64,000 nt of DNA, from assembly GCA_016214955.1 (NCBI GenBank), contig JACRMN010000030.1, positions 19,325 to 83,324 on the forward strand, in the 5' to 3' direction. The notes under the pieces were generated by a model that saw nothing but the letters and a program-made list of their open reading frames with translations, ran no database searches and had not been told where the DNA came from. Of the stretch, positions 10,759 to 21,382 are shown in pieces. Numbering within the stretch: position 1 is the stretch's first letter; the number at the start of each line of letters is the position of its first letter. A program made the translations under genes and the position numbers. Origin of the DNA: Deltaproteobacteria bacterium. Lineage in GTDB: Bacteria > Myxococcota > Myxococcia > Myxococcales > Anaeromyxobacteraceae.

Positions 10759-11663
10759 AGCCTCTGTCGGAGCAGACACTCTACGAGATCCTGGAGGTGG
10801 CGGAGAACGCCGCCCCCTCCGAGATCCAGAAGGCCTACGAACGCGCCCGGGAGCTGTACGCGCCCGGCTCGCTGGCGACCTACACGCTGATGGCACCGGA
10901 GGAGGTGGCGCTGCTCGGGCGGCGCATCGAGGAGGCGCGCAACGTGCTCCTCGATCCCGTGGCCCGGGCCGGCTACGACGCCCGCCTGGCGAGCGGCACG
11001 CCGATGCCGCGCACCGGCCGGACCTCCGACAGCACGCCGACGGTGACCGCCACCGTGCCTCCCGGCTTCCAGGTCGAGTCGCTGACCAAGCCGGCGCCGA
11101 TGCCCGAGGTCTCGGCGCCGGGGCACGCCGTGCCGGCTGCGCCTCCGCCTCCGCCTTCGCCCGAGCCTTCCCCGGAGCCGGCGGTGGCGGCGCCGCCAGC
11201 GCCACTCCAGGCCGCTCCTGCCCCGCCGGCGGCGCTGGTGACGCCTGCGCCGCCGCCTTTGGTCCCGACGCCCGCCGCCACGCCGGTGCCGGTGGTCTAT
11301 TCGGCCCTGACCCCCGCAGCAGAGCCCGCTACAGCGACGCCGGCCGCGCCCGCGCCGGCCGCCGCGGCGACGCGCCCGGTGGAGAAGGCACTGGTGGTGC
11401 CCGAGGGCACGCCCTGGGGCGGCGAGCTGCTGCGGCGCGCGCGCGAGGCGCGCGGGCTCTCCGTGGCCCAGCTCGCCGAGAAGACCCGCATCACCCGCCA
11501 CCACATCGAGAACGTCGAGGCCGAGCGCTTCGACAAGCTGCCGGCGCCGGTCTACCTCCGCGGAATCGTCATGTCGATCGCGCGCGAGCTGCGCCTCGAC
11601 GGCCAGAAGGTGGCGCGCTCCTACCTGGAGCGGGTGGCGGCGGCGCCGAGGCCGACGAGATGA
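10755..11663 (+). CDS. J-domain-like / RodZ-type HTH protein
   Basis: 302 residues from the GTG overlapping the MinD-like gene's stop. Residues 1-75 look like a DnaJ-type helical domain (LYEILEVAENAAPSEIQKAY, ending PVARAGYDARL) but the HPD catalytic tripeptide is absent, so it should not stimulate Hsp70. A low-complexity Pro/Ala linker of about 140 residues follows. The C-terminal about 75 residues are a RodZ-like helix-turn-helix (ELLRRAREARGLSVAQLAEK, ITRHHIENVEAERFDKLP, VYLRGIVMSIARELRLD). No transmembrane segment is seen, unlike RodZ. It is probably a scaffold or DNA-binding partner of the coupled ATPase (inference). Confidence 0.8.
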   Translation: MKPLSEQTLYEILEVAENAAPSEIQKAYERARELYAPGSLATYTLMAPEEVALLGRRIEEARNVLLDPVARAGYDARLASGTPMPRTGRTSDSTPTVTATVPPGFQVESLTKPAPMPEVSAPGHAVPAAPPPPPSPEPSPEPAVAAPPAPLQAAPAPPAALVTPAPPPLVPTPAATPVPVVYSALTPAAEPATATPAAPAPAAAATRPVEKALVVPEGTPWGGELLRRAREARGLSVAQLAEKTRITRHHIENVEAERFDKLPAPVYLRGIVMSIARELRLDGQKVARSYLERVAAAPRPTR

Positions 11664-11715
11664 GCGGCGGTCGCTGGTTTGACCGACCCCAGGGCGTGAC
11701 GTAGCATTTCCGGCG

Positions 11716-11982
11716 ATGGCGCTCATCGAGACCCCTGAAGCCGCGGTTCGCCTGGCGCGGGCCATCTGCTCGGACCTGGCCCTCTACAACGAGGCCAAGA
11801 TCGTCCAGGGGATCGAGCAGGACTCCTTCTTCGACCTCCTGAAGCCGGAGATCGAGGAGGGGCGCGAGCTGTACCGCTCGCGCGTGGCCCCGGAGCTCTA
11901 CGCCCGGACCAACTTCTACGACCGGGCCATCGTCGACGTCATCCTGCGCCGCAAGGGGCACGTCCGCTCGCGGATCTGGTGA
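11716..11982 (+). CDS. Conserved small hypothetical protein
   Basis: 88 residues, hydrophilic and helical (PEAAVRLARAICSDLALYNE, KIVQGIEQDSFFDLLKPEIE, ELYRSRVAPELYARTNFYDR). No signal peptide, membrane segment or known catalytic motif. I do not recognise a named family; similar proteins occur next to MinD-type or RluD genes in myxobacteria as far as I recall, so treat as conserved hypothetical. Codon usage matches the neighbours, which supports a real gene. Confidence 0.7.
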   Translation: MALIETPEAAVRLARAICSDLALYNEAKIVQGIEQDSFFDLLKPEIEEGRELYRSRVAPELYARTNFYDRAIVDVILRRKGHVRSRIW

Positions 11983-12041
11983 AGGGGCCGGGCCCATCCG
12001 GGCCCGGGGGCCCGCACCGCGAGAGTGGCATCATCCCGCCC

Positions 12042-12248
12042 ATGTCCAAGATCACCTGCATGGCCAATGGCCCCTTCCTCGTCGACGGCGTGAGCGAGGT
12101 CGTCGATGCCTCGGGCAGGAGCTTCGACCTCCAGGGCAAGACCCGGGTGGCGCTGTGCCGGTGCGCCACCTCGCGGAACAAGCCCTTCTGCGACGGCTCG
12201 CACAAGGCCAGCTTCCGCGTCGACGACGTCGCCCCGCGCAAGGCGTGA
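12042..12248 (+). CDS. CDGSH iron-sulfur protein
   Basis: 68 residues. The CDGSH signature is complete: C39-x-C41 (LCRCATS), C50-D-G-S-H54 (KPFCDGSH), the 3-Cys/1-His ligand set of a labile 2Fe-2S cluster. Bacterial single-CDGSH proteins are thought to act in iron-sulfur or redox handling. The ATG at 12042 was chosen because the conserved region starts there; the in-frame extension upstream is proline/glycine-rich junk. Its stop overlaps the GTG of the pseudouridine synthase by 4 bases (GTGA). Confidence 0.9.
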   Translation: MSKITCMANGPFLVDGVSEVVDASGRSFDLQGKTRVALCRCATSRNKPFCDGSHKASFRVDDVAPRKA

Positions 12249-13201
12249 CCCCGCCCGCGCCCGAGCTGCGGCAGCGCGAGGCCGGCGCCGAGCTGGCCGG
12301 GCTGCGGCTCGACGTGGCGCTCACCCGGCTCTGGCCGGATCTCTCCCGTGCCCGGGTCCAGCGGCTGCTGGCCGAGGGGAAGGTGTCGCTGGGCGGCCGG
12401 CCCGCCAAGGCCTCGCACCGGCTGCGCGGCGGCGAGGCGGTGACCCTGGAGCGGCCGCCGCCGGAGCCGAGCGGCATCGTCCCCCAGGACCTGCCGCTGC
12501 AGGTGCTCCACGAGGACCGGGACCTGCTGGTGCTCGACAAGGCGGCGGGCATGGTGGTCCACCCGGCGCGGGGCACGCCCCACTCCACGGTGGTGAACGC
12601 GCTGCTCCACCGGCTCGGCGCCGGGGCCGGCGCGCGCATGGGGCTCGTGCACCGGCTCGACAAGGAGACCAGCGGCTGCCTGGTGGTGGCCCGGACCGAG
12701 GAGGCGCTGGCGAGGCTCCAGGCCGCCTTCCGCGCCCGCGAGGTGGAGAAGCGCTACCTGGCGCTGGTCCACGGGCGGCTCACGCCCGAGGGGCGCCTCG
12801 ACACGCCCTACGGCCGCCATCCCCGGGACCGCACGCGCTACACCTCGCGGGGCAAGCACGCCCGGCGGGCGCTCACCACCTGGCGGGTACAGGAGGCCTT
12901 CGGGGAGGCGGCGACCCTCGCCGAGGTGGAGCTCCACACCGGCCGGACGCACCAGATCAGGGTCCACCTCTCGGAGGCCGGCCACCCTCTTCTCGCCGAC
13001 CCCGCCTACGGCGGGAGGAGGCGCGAGGCCAGGCTCGCGGCCGACGACCCGGCTCGCCGCGCAGCCGAGGCGGTGGGCCGCGTGGCGCTCCACGCCTGGC
13101 GGCTGGCCTTCGACCACCCGCGCACCGGCAGGCGCGTGCGCTTCGAGGCGCCGGTTCCGGCCGACCTCGAGGCCGCGCTGCGGGTGCTCCGGGGCGGCTA
13201 G
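12245..13201 (+). CDS. rluD: RluD-type 23S rRNA pseudouridine synthase
   Basis: 318 residues from a GTG coupled to the CDGSH gene. An S4 RNA-binding domain fills about 20-80 (GLRLDVALTRLWPDLSRARV, AEGKVSLGGRPAK). The RluA-family catalytic domain follows, with the essential aspartate D139 in HRLDKETSG and the strand RTHQIRVHLSEAGHPLLADP. RluD-type enzymes isomerise U1911/1915/1917 of 23S rRNA helix 69; an RluC-type role cannot be excluded from sequence alone. Convergent with the methyltransferase gene, the two stop codons overlapping in CTAG. Confidence 0.88.
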   Translation: MTPPAPELRQREAGAELAGLRLDVALTRLWPDLSRARVQRLLAEGKVSLGGRPAKASHRLRGGEAVTLERPPPEPSGIVPQDLPLQVLHEDRDLLVLDKAAGMVVHPARGTPHSTVVNALLHRLGAGAGARMGLVHRLDKETSGCLVVARTEEALARLQAAFRAREVEKRYLALVHGRLTPEGRLDTPYGRHPRDRTRYTSRGKHARRALTTWRVQEAFGEAATLAEVELHTGRTHQIRVHLSEAGHPLLADPAYGGRRREARLAADDPARRAAEAVGRVALHAWRLAFDHPRTGRRVRFEAPVPADLEAALRVLRGG

Positions 13202-13794
13202 CCTCCGCCGCGGGGGCGCGCCTGGAAGCGGCGCATGCTGCCGCGCCCCTGGCGCTCCTCGGGGAGGATCTCGAAGCCGGCCGCCTCCACCGCCGCCTCG
13301 GTCTCGCGGTTGGGGTGGCAGCCGCCGGTCACCGCCGTCCAGGCCGGCTGCGAGAGGTCCTGGAGCCAGGCCCAGAAGCGCTTTCCCGAGCGCACGTGCT
13401 CCAGCATCCGCAGCCGCCCGCCGGGCGCCAGCACCCGGCGCACCTCGGCGAAGCCGGCGGGCACGTCGCCCACCGAGCAGAACACCAGCCCGGAGAGCAC
13501 GGTGTCGAAGGCGCCGTCGCGGAAGGGCAGGGCCTCGGCGCGGGCCTGGACCAGGGGGACGCCCGGGGCGCGGCGGCGGGCGGCGCGCAGCGTCTCCAGG
13601 CAGGGGTCGGCGCCGACGGCGGGCGTGCCGGGCGGAAGGAGCGGCAGGTCGTGGCCGGTGCCGCAGCCCAGGTCGAGGGTGCGGCCGCGCGCCCCACCGG
13701 TGAGCCAGCGGCGCCAGCGGCCCAGCCCCCCCTTCTCCAGGAACCAGAGGGAGAGGTCGTAGAGCCAGGGGATCTGCTCGGCGCCGCGCATCAT
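13198..13794 (-). CDS. Class I SAM-dependent methyltransferase
   Basis: 198 residues. Motif I of the Rossmann-type fold is LDLGCGTGHDLPLL, followed by an acidic ribose-binding strand (VGADPCLETLRAA) and LPFRDGAFDTVLSGLVFCSV (motif II/III), then RRVLAPGGRLRMLEHV. This is the Methyltransf_11/UbiE-like layout. Substrate unknown; similarity to phospholipid- or menaquinone-type enzymes is only general. The start ATG-ATG at 13794 fits the domain start. It is followed downstream only by the overlapping stop of rluD on the other strand. Confidence 0.8.
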   Translation of the reverse strand: MMRGAEQIPWLYDLSLWFLEKGGLGRWRRWLTGGARGRTLDLGCGTGHDLPLLPPGTPAVGADPCLETLRAARRRAPGVPLVQARAEALPFRDGAFDTVLSGLVFCSVGDVPAGFAEVRRVLAPGGRLRMLEHVRSGKRFWAWLQDLSQPAWTAVTGGCHPNRETEAAVEAAGFEILPEERQGRGSMRRFQARPRGGG

Positions 13795-13840
13795 CGCACC
13801 CGTGGTCGGGTGGGAGCCCGTCGGCGCGAGAAGGGAGTCG

Positions 13841-15706
13841 TCAATCGAGGTACCCCTGGGCCTGGAGCCGGAAGAGGTGGGCGTAGCGGCCGTCGCGGGC
13901 CAGGAGGTCCCGGTGGCTGCCCAGCTCCACCAGCCGTCCGCCGTGAAGCACGGCGATGCGGTCGGCGATGCGCACCGTCGAGAAACGGTGGGAGATGACG
14001 ATGGCGCTCCGCGAGGCCGCCAGCTCCCGGAAGCGCTGGAAGAGGTCGTGCTCGGCCTCGGCGTCGATGCTGGCGGTGGGCTCGTCGAGGATCAGCACCT
14101 CGGCCTCCTCGCGCATGAAGGCCCGGGCCACCGCCAGCTTCTGCCACTGGCCGGCGGAGAGCTCGTGGCCCGACTCGAACCAGCCGCCGAGCGGGGTGTC
14201 GAGCCCCTGGGGCAGCCCCGACACCAGCTCGCCGGCCCCGGCCCGCTCCACCGCCCGGCCGATGCGGGGCCGGTCGTCGATGCGCTCCGGCAGGCCCATG
14301 CCCACGTTCTCCCCGGCCGAGAACTGGTAGTGGACGAAGTCCTGGAAGACCGCCCCGAAGCGGGAGCGCAGCTCGGTCGCCTCCATGTCGCGCAGGTCCA
14401 CGCCGCCGTAGGTGATGCTCCCCTCGGTGGGGTCGTAGAGCCGCAGCAGCAGCTTCACCAGCGTGCTCTTGCCGGCGCCGTTCTCGCCCACCAGCCCCAG
14501 CGTCTCGCCCGGCTCGATGGCGAGGTCGAGGTCGCGGAGCGCCCACTCGGCGCGCCCCGGGTAACGGAAGGAGACCCCGCGGAGCTCGATGCGGCCGGGC
14601 GCGCCGTGCGGCGGGGCCAGGGCGGGCCGGACGCGGGCCGTCTCGCCGCCGGTGGGGATGGCCAGGAAGGCGAAGAGGTTGGACATGTAGAGGGCGTCCT
14701 CGTACATGGCGCCCACCGCCGAGAGGATCGACTGGATGGCCCCCTGGCCCTGGCGGAAGACGGTGAGGTAGAGGGCGAGGTCGCCGAGGGTGATCTCGCT
14801 CCGCGCCGCCCGGGCAGCCACCTGCGCGTACATGGCGTAGAAGGCGAGGAGCGAGAGCAGGCCCAGCAGCACGCCGGCCAGCATGCGGCGCACCGCCAGG
14901 CGGCGATCCTCGTCGTAGAAGCGCTGGAAGAGGTTCCGGTAGCGACGCAGCACCAGGGGCCCGAGGCCGAAGAGCTTCACCTCCTTCACGTGCTGGTCGC
15001 GGGTGAGGATCCACTCCAGGTAGTTGAGCTTGCGCCCCTCGGGGGCCCGCCAGGTGTTGAGGCGGAAGCTCTCGGCGGCGAGCTTCACCTCGGCCACGAA
15101 GGCGGGCACCGAGGCGGCAACCAGCACCAGGACGCCGACCGGCGAGACCCGGAAGAGCAGGGCGGTCAGCGCGGCCAGCGTGGCGCCGTTCTGCAGCACC
15201 GCCAGCCCCTGCATCACCAGCGAGAGGGGGCGGGCCGATGCCTCGCGCCGGGCGTTCTGCATCATGTCGTAGACGCCGGCGTCCTCGAAGTGGCGCAGCT
15301 CCAGCGTCAGCGCCTTCTCCAGGATGCTCTCGTTGACCACGTTGCCGAGGCGCGCCCGGAGCAGCTCGCGGGAGAGGCCCACGAGGCGGGAGAGGGCCAG
15401 CGAGACGGCCATGAGCCCGGCCTCGAGCGCCACCAGCCCCAGCACCGGGGTGGCGGGCGACTCCCCCCGCGACGCCGCCACCACCGCGTCGACGATGAGC
15501 TTGCCCACCCAGGCGATGGCCGCCGGCAGGAGCGCGGCGAACGCGGAGAGCACCGCCAGCAGCACCGCGGCGCGCCTGTCGGCGCGCCAGACCAGCCGGT
15601 AGGTGGCCGGCGCGTGGCGCAGCGCGCTGGCCAGGCCGCGCAGCCGCTCGCCCAGGGACCGGGGTGCTGGGTCGGGGCGGAAGCGGGGAGGGTGAGGGGG
15701 CGGCAC
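13841..15706 (-). CDS. ABC exporter half-transporter (TM domain fused to ATPase)
   Basis: 621 residues. Residues about 30-340 hold six hydrophobic helices of a type I ABC exporter (for example AAVLLAVLSAFAALLPAAIA and GVLVLVAASVPAFVAEVKLA). The nucleotide-binding domain has Walker A GENGAGKST, signature LSAGQWQKLAVARAF, Walker B LILDEPTAS and the H-loop histidine in VISHRFST. The variant signature (LSAGQ rather than LSGGQ) is normal in this subgroup. It should act as a homodimer; the substrate is unknown. Start is a GTG at 15706 without a clear ribosome-binding site, so the true start may be a little downstream. Divergent from speA. Confidence 0.9.
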   Translation of the reverse strand: MPPPHPPRFRPDPAPRSLGERLRGLASALRHAPATYRLVWRADRRAAVLLAVLSAFAALLPAAIAWVGKLIVDAVVAASRGESPATPVLGLVALEAGLMAVSLALSRLVGLSRELLRARLGNVVNESILEKALTLELRHFEDAGVYDMMQNARREASARPLSLVMQGLAVLQNGATLAALTALLFRVSPVGVLVLVAASVPAFVAEVKLAAESFRLNTWRAPEGRKLNYLEWILTRDQHVKEVKLFGLGPLVLRRYRNLFQRFYDEDRRLAVRRMLAGVLLGLLSLLAFYAMYAQVAARAARSEITLGDLALYLTVFRQGQGAIQSILSAVGAMYEDALYMSNLFAFLAIPTGGETARVRPALAPPHGAPGRIELRGVSFRYPGRAEWALRDLDLAIEPGETLGLVGENGAGKSTLVKLLLRLYDPTEGSITYGGVDLRDMEATELRSRFGAVFQDFVHYQFSAGENVGMGLPERIDDRPRIGRAVERAGAGELVSGLPQGLDTPLGGWFESGHELSAGQWQKLAVARAFMREEAEVLILDEPTASIDAEAEHDLFQRFRELAASRSAIVISHRFSTVRIADRIAVLHGGRLVELGSHRDLLARDGRYAHLFRLQAQGYLD

Positions 15707-15784
15707 CGGAGGGGAATCTAACGCGCTCCGCCGCGCTCACGAGCCCTTTCATTCCCCGGCGCCCATCGGGTAGAAGAGGTCCCG

Positions 15785-17752
<1,968 letters not shown>

Positions 17753-17901
17753 GGACGCCCCATCGAGGGCTGCGCATCCGCCGGGCACCGGGTGTCATCC
17801 AAGGCGGCAGGACGAAGTCACCACCCTCGACGCAGTTCCTCGTTGCCCCGTCCGCACCCCGAGGTTCCCTACCCTCCCTCGGGCGCGCGTCCAGCGGGGT
17901 A

Positions 17902-17946
17902 GGGCGAGGCGGGCTTTCCGCTGGGTCCGCCTCGCCCATTTTCTTT
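17902..17946 (+). terminator. Rho-independent terminator after speA
   Basis: An 11-bp perfect stem (17902-17912 GGGCGAGGCGG with 17927-17937) around a 14-base loop is followed by ATTTTCTTT. It lies in the 310-base gap between speA and the dodecin gene; the rest of that gap (17753-17901, 17947-18062) shows no other gene. Confidence 0.75.
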
Positions 17947-18062
17947 CCTCCCCTCGCGCCTGCCGGGCCTCCTGGAACTTGGAGCGGTCGCGGCCGCGAT
18001 GGCTTATACCTTCCCGGCAAGCAACCACTCGCCCGGCGCGACGCGCCGCCCGGAGGGAACGC

Positions 18063-18269
18063 ATGGCTGGCACCTACAAGAAGATCGAGATCGTCGGCAC
18101 CTCGCCCGACTCCTTCGCCGACGCCGTGAAGAGCGCCGTCAAGGAGGCCTCGAAGAGCATCCGCAAGATGAGCTGGTTCGAGGTGGTCGAGCAGCGGGGC
18201 GCGATCAAGGACGGCAAGGTCCTCGAGTTCCAGGTCACCATCCGCGTCGGCTTCAAGATCGAGAGCTAG
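18063..18269 (+). CDS. Dodecin family protein
   Basis: 68 residues, the standard dodecin size. The conserved core is visible: YKKIEIVGTSPDSFADAVKS, then the aromatic flavin-stacking residue in KMSWFEVVEQRGAI and VLEFQVTIRVGFKIES. Dodecins assemble into hollow dodecamers that bind flavins (or CoA) as storage/buffer proteins. ATG at 18063 follows a GGAGGGA ribosome-binding site; the longer upstream frame lacks conservation. A weak TTGGAG...TTATAC promoter-like pair lies near 17979-18009. It stands alone between speA and ilvD. Confidence 0.93.
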   Translation: MAGTYKKIEIVGTSPDSFADAVKSAVKEASKSIRKMSWFEVVEQRGAIKDGKVLEFQVTIRVGFKIES

Positions 18270-18299
18270 GCCGTCCCGGGTGTGACCCGCCCCGGTGTG

Positions 18300-18327
18300 C
18301 CCGGCACCGCTCTCCGGGGGAGCCGGG
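18300..18327. terminator. Possible shared terminator between convergent dodecin and ilvD genes
   Basis: Between the two stop codons CCCGG (18300-18304) can pair with CCGGG (18323-18327), enclosing a second short hairpin CTCC-GGG-GGAG (18312-18322). There is no T-tract on either strand, so the call rests on structure and position only. Confidence 0.35.
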
Positions 18328-18330
18328 CGA

Positions 18331-20013
18331 CTAGTCGAAGTCGGAGCGCAGCACCGCGCCGTTGGAGGCGTTGGTCACCAGCGCGGCGTAGCGGCGGAGC
18401 CACTTCGACGCCACCTGCTTCTTGCGGGGCCTGAAGGCGGCGCGCCGGCGGGCCAGCTCCGCCTCGTCCACCCCCAGGGTCAGGCTGCGGCTCTCGACGT
18501 CGATGGTGACGGGGTCGCCGTCCTGCACCAGGCCGATGGGGCCACCCTCGGCCGCCTCGGGCGACACGTGGCCCACGCAGGCGCCGCGGGTGGCGCCGGA
18601 GAAGCGGCCGTCGGTGACCAGGCCCACGCTCTCGCCCAGCCCCATGCCCATGATCAGGCTGGTGGGGGCCAGCATCTCCTGCATGCCCGGGCCGCCCCGG
18701 GGCCCCTCGTAGCGGATGACGACGAAGTGCCCGGCCTTCACCTTCCCGCCCATGATCCCGGCGATGGCCTCGTCCTGGGAGTCGAAGCAGATGGCCTTGC
18801 CGGTGAACTTGCGCATCGAGGGCTGGATGCCGGCGGTCTTCACCACCGCGCCTTCGGGGGCCAGGTTGCCGAAGAGGACGGCCAGGCCGCCCACCGGGGA
18901 GTAGGCCTTCTCCAGGCTGTGGATCACCTCGCGGTCCTTCACCTCGGCGCCGGCGATGCGGTCTCCGATGGTCTCGCCGGTGACGGTGCGGGCGCCGGTG
19001 CGGACGACGTCGCCGCGCCGCGCCACCTCCTTGAGCACCGCCGGCACGCCGCCGGCCCGGTGCACGTCCTCGATGTGCACGGTGGAGAGGGAGGGGGCGA
19101 TCTTGGCGATGTGGGCCACCTTGCCCGCCACGGCCTCGATGTCGCGCAGCTCCAGCTTCACGCCGGCCTCGCGGGCGATGGCCAGCAGGTGGAGGACGGT
19201 GTTGGAGGAGCCGCCCATGGCCATGTCCACCACCAGGGCGTTTTGCACCGCGTCGGCACCCAGGATCCGCTTGAGGCGGAACTCCTCCTTGCCGGCGATC
19301 TCCACGGTGCGGCGGGCGGCGCGCCGCAACAGCGCCTCGCGCTCCGGGGTGAGCGCCAGCACCGTGCCGTTGCCGGGCAGGGCGATGCCCATGGCCTCGC
19401 AGAGCACGTTCATCGAGTTGGCCGTGAACATGCCGGAGCAGGAGCCGCCCGAGGGGCAGGCCTTGCACTCGATCTCGTAGAGCTGGGCGTCGGTCATCTT
19501 GCCCTGGGCCCGCTTCGCCACGGCCTCGAAGGCGGTGTTGAGGTCGATGGCGGTGCCGTCGGACAGCACCCCGGCCTTCATGGGGCCGCCGGAGCAGAAG
19601 ACGGTGGGCACGTCCACGCGCAGCGCGCCCATGACCATGCCGGGCACGATCTTGTCGCAGTTGGGGATGCACAGCAGCGCGTCCAGCATGTGCGCGTTCA
19701 TCATCGTCTCGACGGAGTCGGCGATGATCTCGCGGGAGGGCAGGCTGTAGAGCATGCCCTGGTGGCCCATGGCGATGCCGTCGTCCACGCCGATGGTGTT
19801 GAACTCGAAGGGCACGCCGCCGGCCTTGCGGATCTCGTCCTTGGCGATGCGCCCGTACTCCTGGAGGTAGAAGTGGCCGGGGATGATGTCGACGTGGCTG
19901 TTGGCGATGCCGATGAAGGGCTTGTCGAAGTCCTCGTCCTTGAGCCCCACGGCGCGCAGCAGGCTGCGGTGGGGGGCGCGCTCGAAACCCTTCTTCACGG
20001 TGTCGCTTCGCAT
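18331..20013 (-). CDS. ilvD: Dihydroxy-acid dehydratase
   Basis: 560 residues, complete. Key features: the Fe-S cysteine motifs [12 protein letters not shown] and [20 protein letters not shown], the metal/substrate loop [14 protein letters not shown], and the C-terminal [17 protein letters not shown]. IlvD dehydrates 2,3-dihydroxy-isovalerate and 2,3-dihydroxy-3-methylvalerate in valine/isoleucine synthesis. The first residues ([20 protein letters not shown]) match the family start. It is transcribed alone, convergent with dodecin. Confidence 0.96.
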   Translation of the reverse strand: MRSDTVKKGFERAPHRSLLRAVGLKDEDFDKPFIGIANSHVDIIPGHFYLQEYGRIAKDEIRKAGGVPFEFNTIGVDDGIAMGHQGMLYSLPSREIIADSVETMMNAHMLDALLCIPNCDKIVPGMVMGALRVDVPTVFCSGGPMKAGVLSDGTAIDLNTAFEAVAKRAQGKMTDAQLYEIECKACPSGGSCSGMFTANSMNVLCEAMGIALPGNGTVLALTPEREALLRRAARRTVEIAGKEEFRLKRILGADAVQNALVVDMAMGGSSNTVLHLLAIAREAGVKLELRDIEAVAGKVAHIAKIAPSLSTVHIEDVHRAGGVPAVLKEVARRGDVVRTGARTVTGETIGDRIAGAEVKDREVIHSLEKAYSPVGGLAVLFGNLAPEGAVVKTAGIQPSMRKFTGKAICFDSQDEAIAGIMGGKVKAGHFVVIRYEGPRGGPGMQEMLAPTSLIMGMGLGESVGLVTDGRFSGATRGACVGHVSPEAAEGGPIGLVQDGDPVTIDVESRSLTLGVDEAELARRRAAFRPRKKQVASKWLRRYAALVTNASNGAVLRSDFD

Positions 20014-20145
20014 GGGACGTTTCTATAGCGGCCGCGCCGCCGAAGGCAAAGGGGCCGGACGGCGTCGCCCGTGGCCGCTCCACCCCGGGGGCAAAGCAGG
20101 GGGCCTCCGTGCTACCGTCCCCGGCAGGACCTGCCCGGGACATCG

Positions 20146-20589
20146 ATGAACCGCTCCGCCCTCCTTGGTTTCCTCGCCGGCGTGGTGCTGGTCGCCGCCG
20201 CCGGCCTGCTGCTGGTGCGGATGCGCCCCGCTCCCACGCCAGAGCGGCCTGCCGCGGGCGAGCCGGTGCCGCTCGCCACGGGGCGCTACCAGCTCGTCTC
20301 GAGCATCGAGGTCCTGATGCTCGACACCGCCACCGGCGAGCTCTGGTTCCACCGCCACGGCAAGTGGCACCGTGCCGCCGGCGCGCCGCACGACGACGGC
20401 GACCGCAGCCTGGTCCTGGGCGAGCCGGAGGGGCGCGAGCGCGCCGCGTCCGAGCCCACGCCCCCGCCGGAGCCTGCGCCGCAGCCCGCCGCGGCCGCGG
20501 AGGACAGGGGGCGGGCCGAGGTGATCCAGGTGGAGAGCGCACCGGAGCCGCCTCCGAGGCCGGCGAGGCGGCCGGCCCGGAATCCCTGA
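20146..20589 (+). CDS. Membrane-anchored small protein of unknown function
   Basis: 147 residues. One N-terminal hydrophobic helix (MNRSALLGFLAGVVLVAAAG, LLLVRM) suggests an uncleaved anchor. A short periplasmic domain follows (GRYQLVSSIEVLMLDTATGE, LWFHRHGKWHRA), then a Pro/Glu/Ala-rich tail that ends RRPARNP. The central part resembles the short beta-sheet of unknown domains that read a value back (L-D-T-x-T-G-E-L-W), as in many myxobacterial and gammaproteobacterial hypothetical proteins. Divergent from ilvD by about 130 bases. Confidence 0.65.
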   Translation: MNRSALLGFLAGVVLVAAAGLLLVRMRPAPTPERPAAGEPVPLATGRYQLVSSIEVLMLDTATGELWFHRHGKWHRAAGAPHDDGDRSLVLGEPEGRERAASEPTPPPEPAPQPAAAAEDRGRAEVIQVESAPEPPPRPARRPARNP

Positions 20590-20730
20590 ACGGGCGAGCA
20601 CGGCAGCCGGCGGACCGGCCCGGCGCGCCGGTCCTGCCAGGGTGCTGCGGGGGCGACACCACGGCGCGGTGCCGCTGCGCGCCAGGAGGCGCACACTGGA
20701 AGGCGGGAACCCGTGCCGGAGGAGGCTGCC

Positions 20731-21207
20731 ATGATCCCCTTCGTCGTCGAGGAGCACCTGAGGCGCTACCGAACCGTCGAGCACCACGAGCACCCCAGGG
20801 CCTACACCGCGCAGGAGCTGGCCCAGGCCGAGCACGTCAGCGGCTACCGCGTGGCCAAGCCGGTGGTGGTGGAGCTGGGAGGCAAGCTGGCGCTGGCGGT
20901 GGTGGCGGCCAGCGACCGGGTGAGCCTGGGGACGCTGGAGGAGACGGCCGCGGCCGGGGCCCGCCTGGTGCCGGAGGGCGACTTCGCCGGCCGCTTCAGC
21001 CCCTGCGAGCCCGGCTCCGAGCCCCCGCTCTCGATGTACGGCGTGCCCATCTTCGTCGACGAGCGGCTCACCCACGAATCGCGGCTGGTGATGCCGGCCG
21101 GGACGCACCGCGACTCGGTGGTCCTGGAGACCGACGAGTGGCTGCGTCGCGAGGCGGTGCAGCCGGTGGCCAACCTGGGCATCCGGCCGGGCGAGCACCG
21201 GACCTAA
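20731..21207 (+). CDS. YbaK/EbsC-type aminoacyl-tRNA deacylase-like protein
   Basis: 158 residues from the ATG at 20731, which follows GGAGGAGG. The YbaK/ProX editing fold is recognisable: an N-terminal helix, HHEHPRAYTAQELAQAEHV, the catalytic-type lysine in VAKPVVVELGGKLALAVVAA, and the glycine-containing loop MYGVPIFVDERL. Family members hydrolyse mischarged tRNAs (often Cys- or Ala-tRNAPro). The stop is embedded in the long hairpin that begins at 21206. The substrate is not known. Confidence 0.82.
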   Translation: MIPFVVEEHLRRYRTVEHHEHPRAYTAQELAQAEHVSGYRVAKPVVVELGGKLALAVVAASDRVSLGTLEETAAAGARLVPEGDFAGRFSPCEPGSEPPLSMYGVPIFVDERLTHESRLVMPAGTHRDSVVLETDEWLRREAVQPVANLGIRPGEHRT

Positions 21208-21316
21208 ACCAGGGTTCGCGATTCGAGATCACCTGGCGGTGTCTCGAATCGCGCCCTGGTTTCGGTGATGTTGCCGGGGGCTTCGCCCCCGCCCCGCCGA
21301 GCAAAGCTCGTCGGGG
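21206..21316. repeat. Three consecutive hairpins between convergent genes
   Basis: First hairpin: left arm 21206-21228 pairs with 21242-21262 (9 + 12 bp with a TT bulge) and its loop adds a CACC/GGTG pair. Second: 21276-21281 with 21285-21290 (GGGGGC-TTC-GCCCCC). Third: 21292-21302 with 21306-21316 (11 positions, one mismatch, AAA loop). The array fills the gap between the YbaK-like stop and the operon ending at 21383; it may act as a bidirectional terminator or be a REP-like repeat. The first arm includes the YbaK stop codon. Confidence 0.7.
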
Positions 21317-21382
21317 CCCCACCCCGGAAACGGCCTCTGTTCCTGTGTTTCCGAATCATGCTCGGCCGTTTAGGCCGCGGCC

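Noticed and set aside
6727..11205. A 1492-codon open frame on the minus strand opposite slt, the HNH gene, the MinD-like gene and the J-like gene
   Set aside because: It is antisense to four well-supported genes, has no recognisable domain and is a by-product of high GC. The same applies to long frames at 473-2971 (+), 2990-6529 (-), 13791-15752 (-), 13802-15721 (+), 15664-18129 (+), 43019-46039 (-) and 56159-58753 (-).
17979..18009. A dodecin promoter (TTGGAG and TTATAC)
   Set aside because: Spacing of 19 bases and weak hexamers; mentioned only inside the gene entry.
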